This document shows, piece by piece, positions 52,698 through 52,741 of a stretch of 52,741 nucleotides of DNA. The notes under the pieces were generated by a model that was given only the letters and a program-made list of their open reading frames with translations, did not search any database and had not been told where the DNA came from. The stretch's first letter is position 1. The number at the start of each line of letters is the position of its first letter. A program made the position numbers and the translations under genes. Source of the stretch: Apostichopus californicus (lineage: Eukaryota > Echinodermata > Holothuroidea > Aspidochirotida > Stichopodidae); contig JAIPMN010007982.1 of assembly GCA_020650975.1 (NCBI GenBank), positions 1 through 52,741 of the forward strand. The letters run 5' to 3'.

Positions 52698-52741
52698 CTT
52701 CCAAATGTTAAAACTTCAATACCTTGCCTTCTTCTTCTCTG
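52698..52741 (-). other. 5' leader fragment upstream of the start codon
   Basis: Only 44 bases upstream of the ATG are present. They contain an in-frame TGA (52718-52716) and a purine-rich stretch on the coding strand. TTTTAACATTTGGAAG before the ATG could also be an intron end, so the 5' UTR may be spliced. No promoter can be judged from this length. Confidence 0.5.

Noticed and set aside
1..52741. A prokaryotic or viral novel system
   Set aside because: Everything coding outside the LINE remnants belongs to one spliced eukaryotic gene; no operon, phage or defence genes are visible.

Overview
The window is eukaryotic. It is filled almost end to end by one very large, intron-rich gene on the minus strand: a VPS13D-type bridge-like lipid transfer protein (intermembrane lipid transfer protein VPS13D). 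I assembled 59 coding exons by hand, from the ATG at 52697 down to the exon ending at 401. Every junction chosen is GT-AG, the phase holds across all 58 introns, no internal stop appears, and the joined CDS is 11,436 nt (3,812 codons). From memory the vertebrate protein is about 4,400 residues, so roughly 550-600 C-terminal residues (ATG2_C/DH-like and PH-like regions) should lie left of position 1. Identity rests on the N-terminal chorein signature, a UBA domain (exon 39), a phospho-FFAT-like motif (exon 17) and the six-repeat VAB/SHR-BD region (exons 43-54). UBA plus VAB separates VPS13D from VPS13A/B/C. Host: AT-rich introns, long dG/dC tracts, many minisatellites, a Tx1/L1-like LINE and tRNA-derived SINEs suggest a marine invertebrate, possibly an echinoderm. 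That placement is inference.

Layout, in gene order (right to left). 52.7-46.2 kb: N-terminal chorein and first groove segments (exons 1-9). 45.5-38.6 kb: exons 10-18, with a Trp-rich segment, an acidic/Ser-rich insertion, the FFAT-like motif and a hAT-like MITE. 38.3-35.5 kb: intron 18 holds a 5'-truncated LINE inserted antisense to the host gene with a target-site duplication. 35.2-31.6 kb: exons 19-24. 30.8-28.9 kb: one giant 1,895-bp exon. 28.3-16.5 kb: exons 26-39, ending with the UBA. 16.0-0.4 kb: exons 40-59, VAB and following region.

Introns carry most of the accessory content: a 227-bp LINE 3' fragment with a perfect 14-bp duplication next to exon 1, a foldback element that splits a TATAG microsatellite, a small inverted-repeat element, two kinds of tRNA-derived SINE, and more than a dozen satellite or minisatellite arrays of differing unit length. 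No second host gene, CRISPR array, operon or prokaryotic system is visible. Most short open frames are intronic satellite repeats or shadows.
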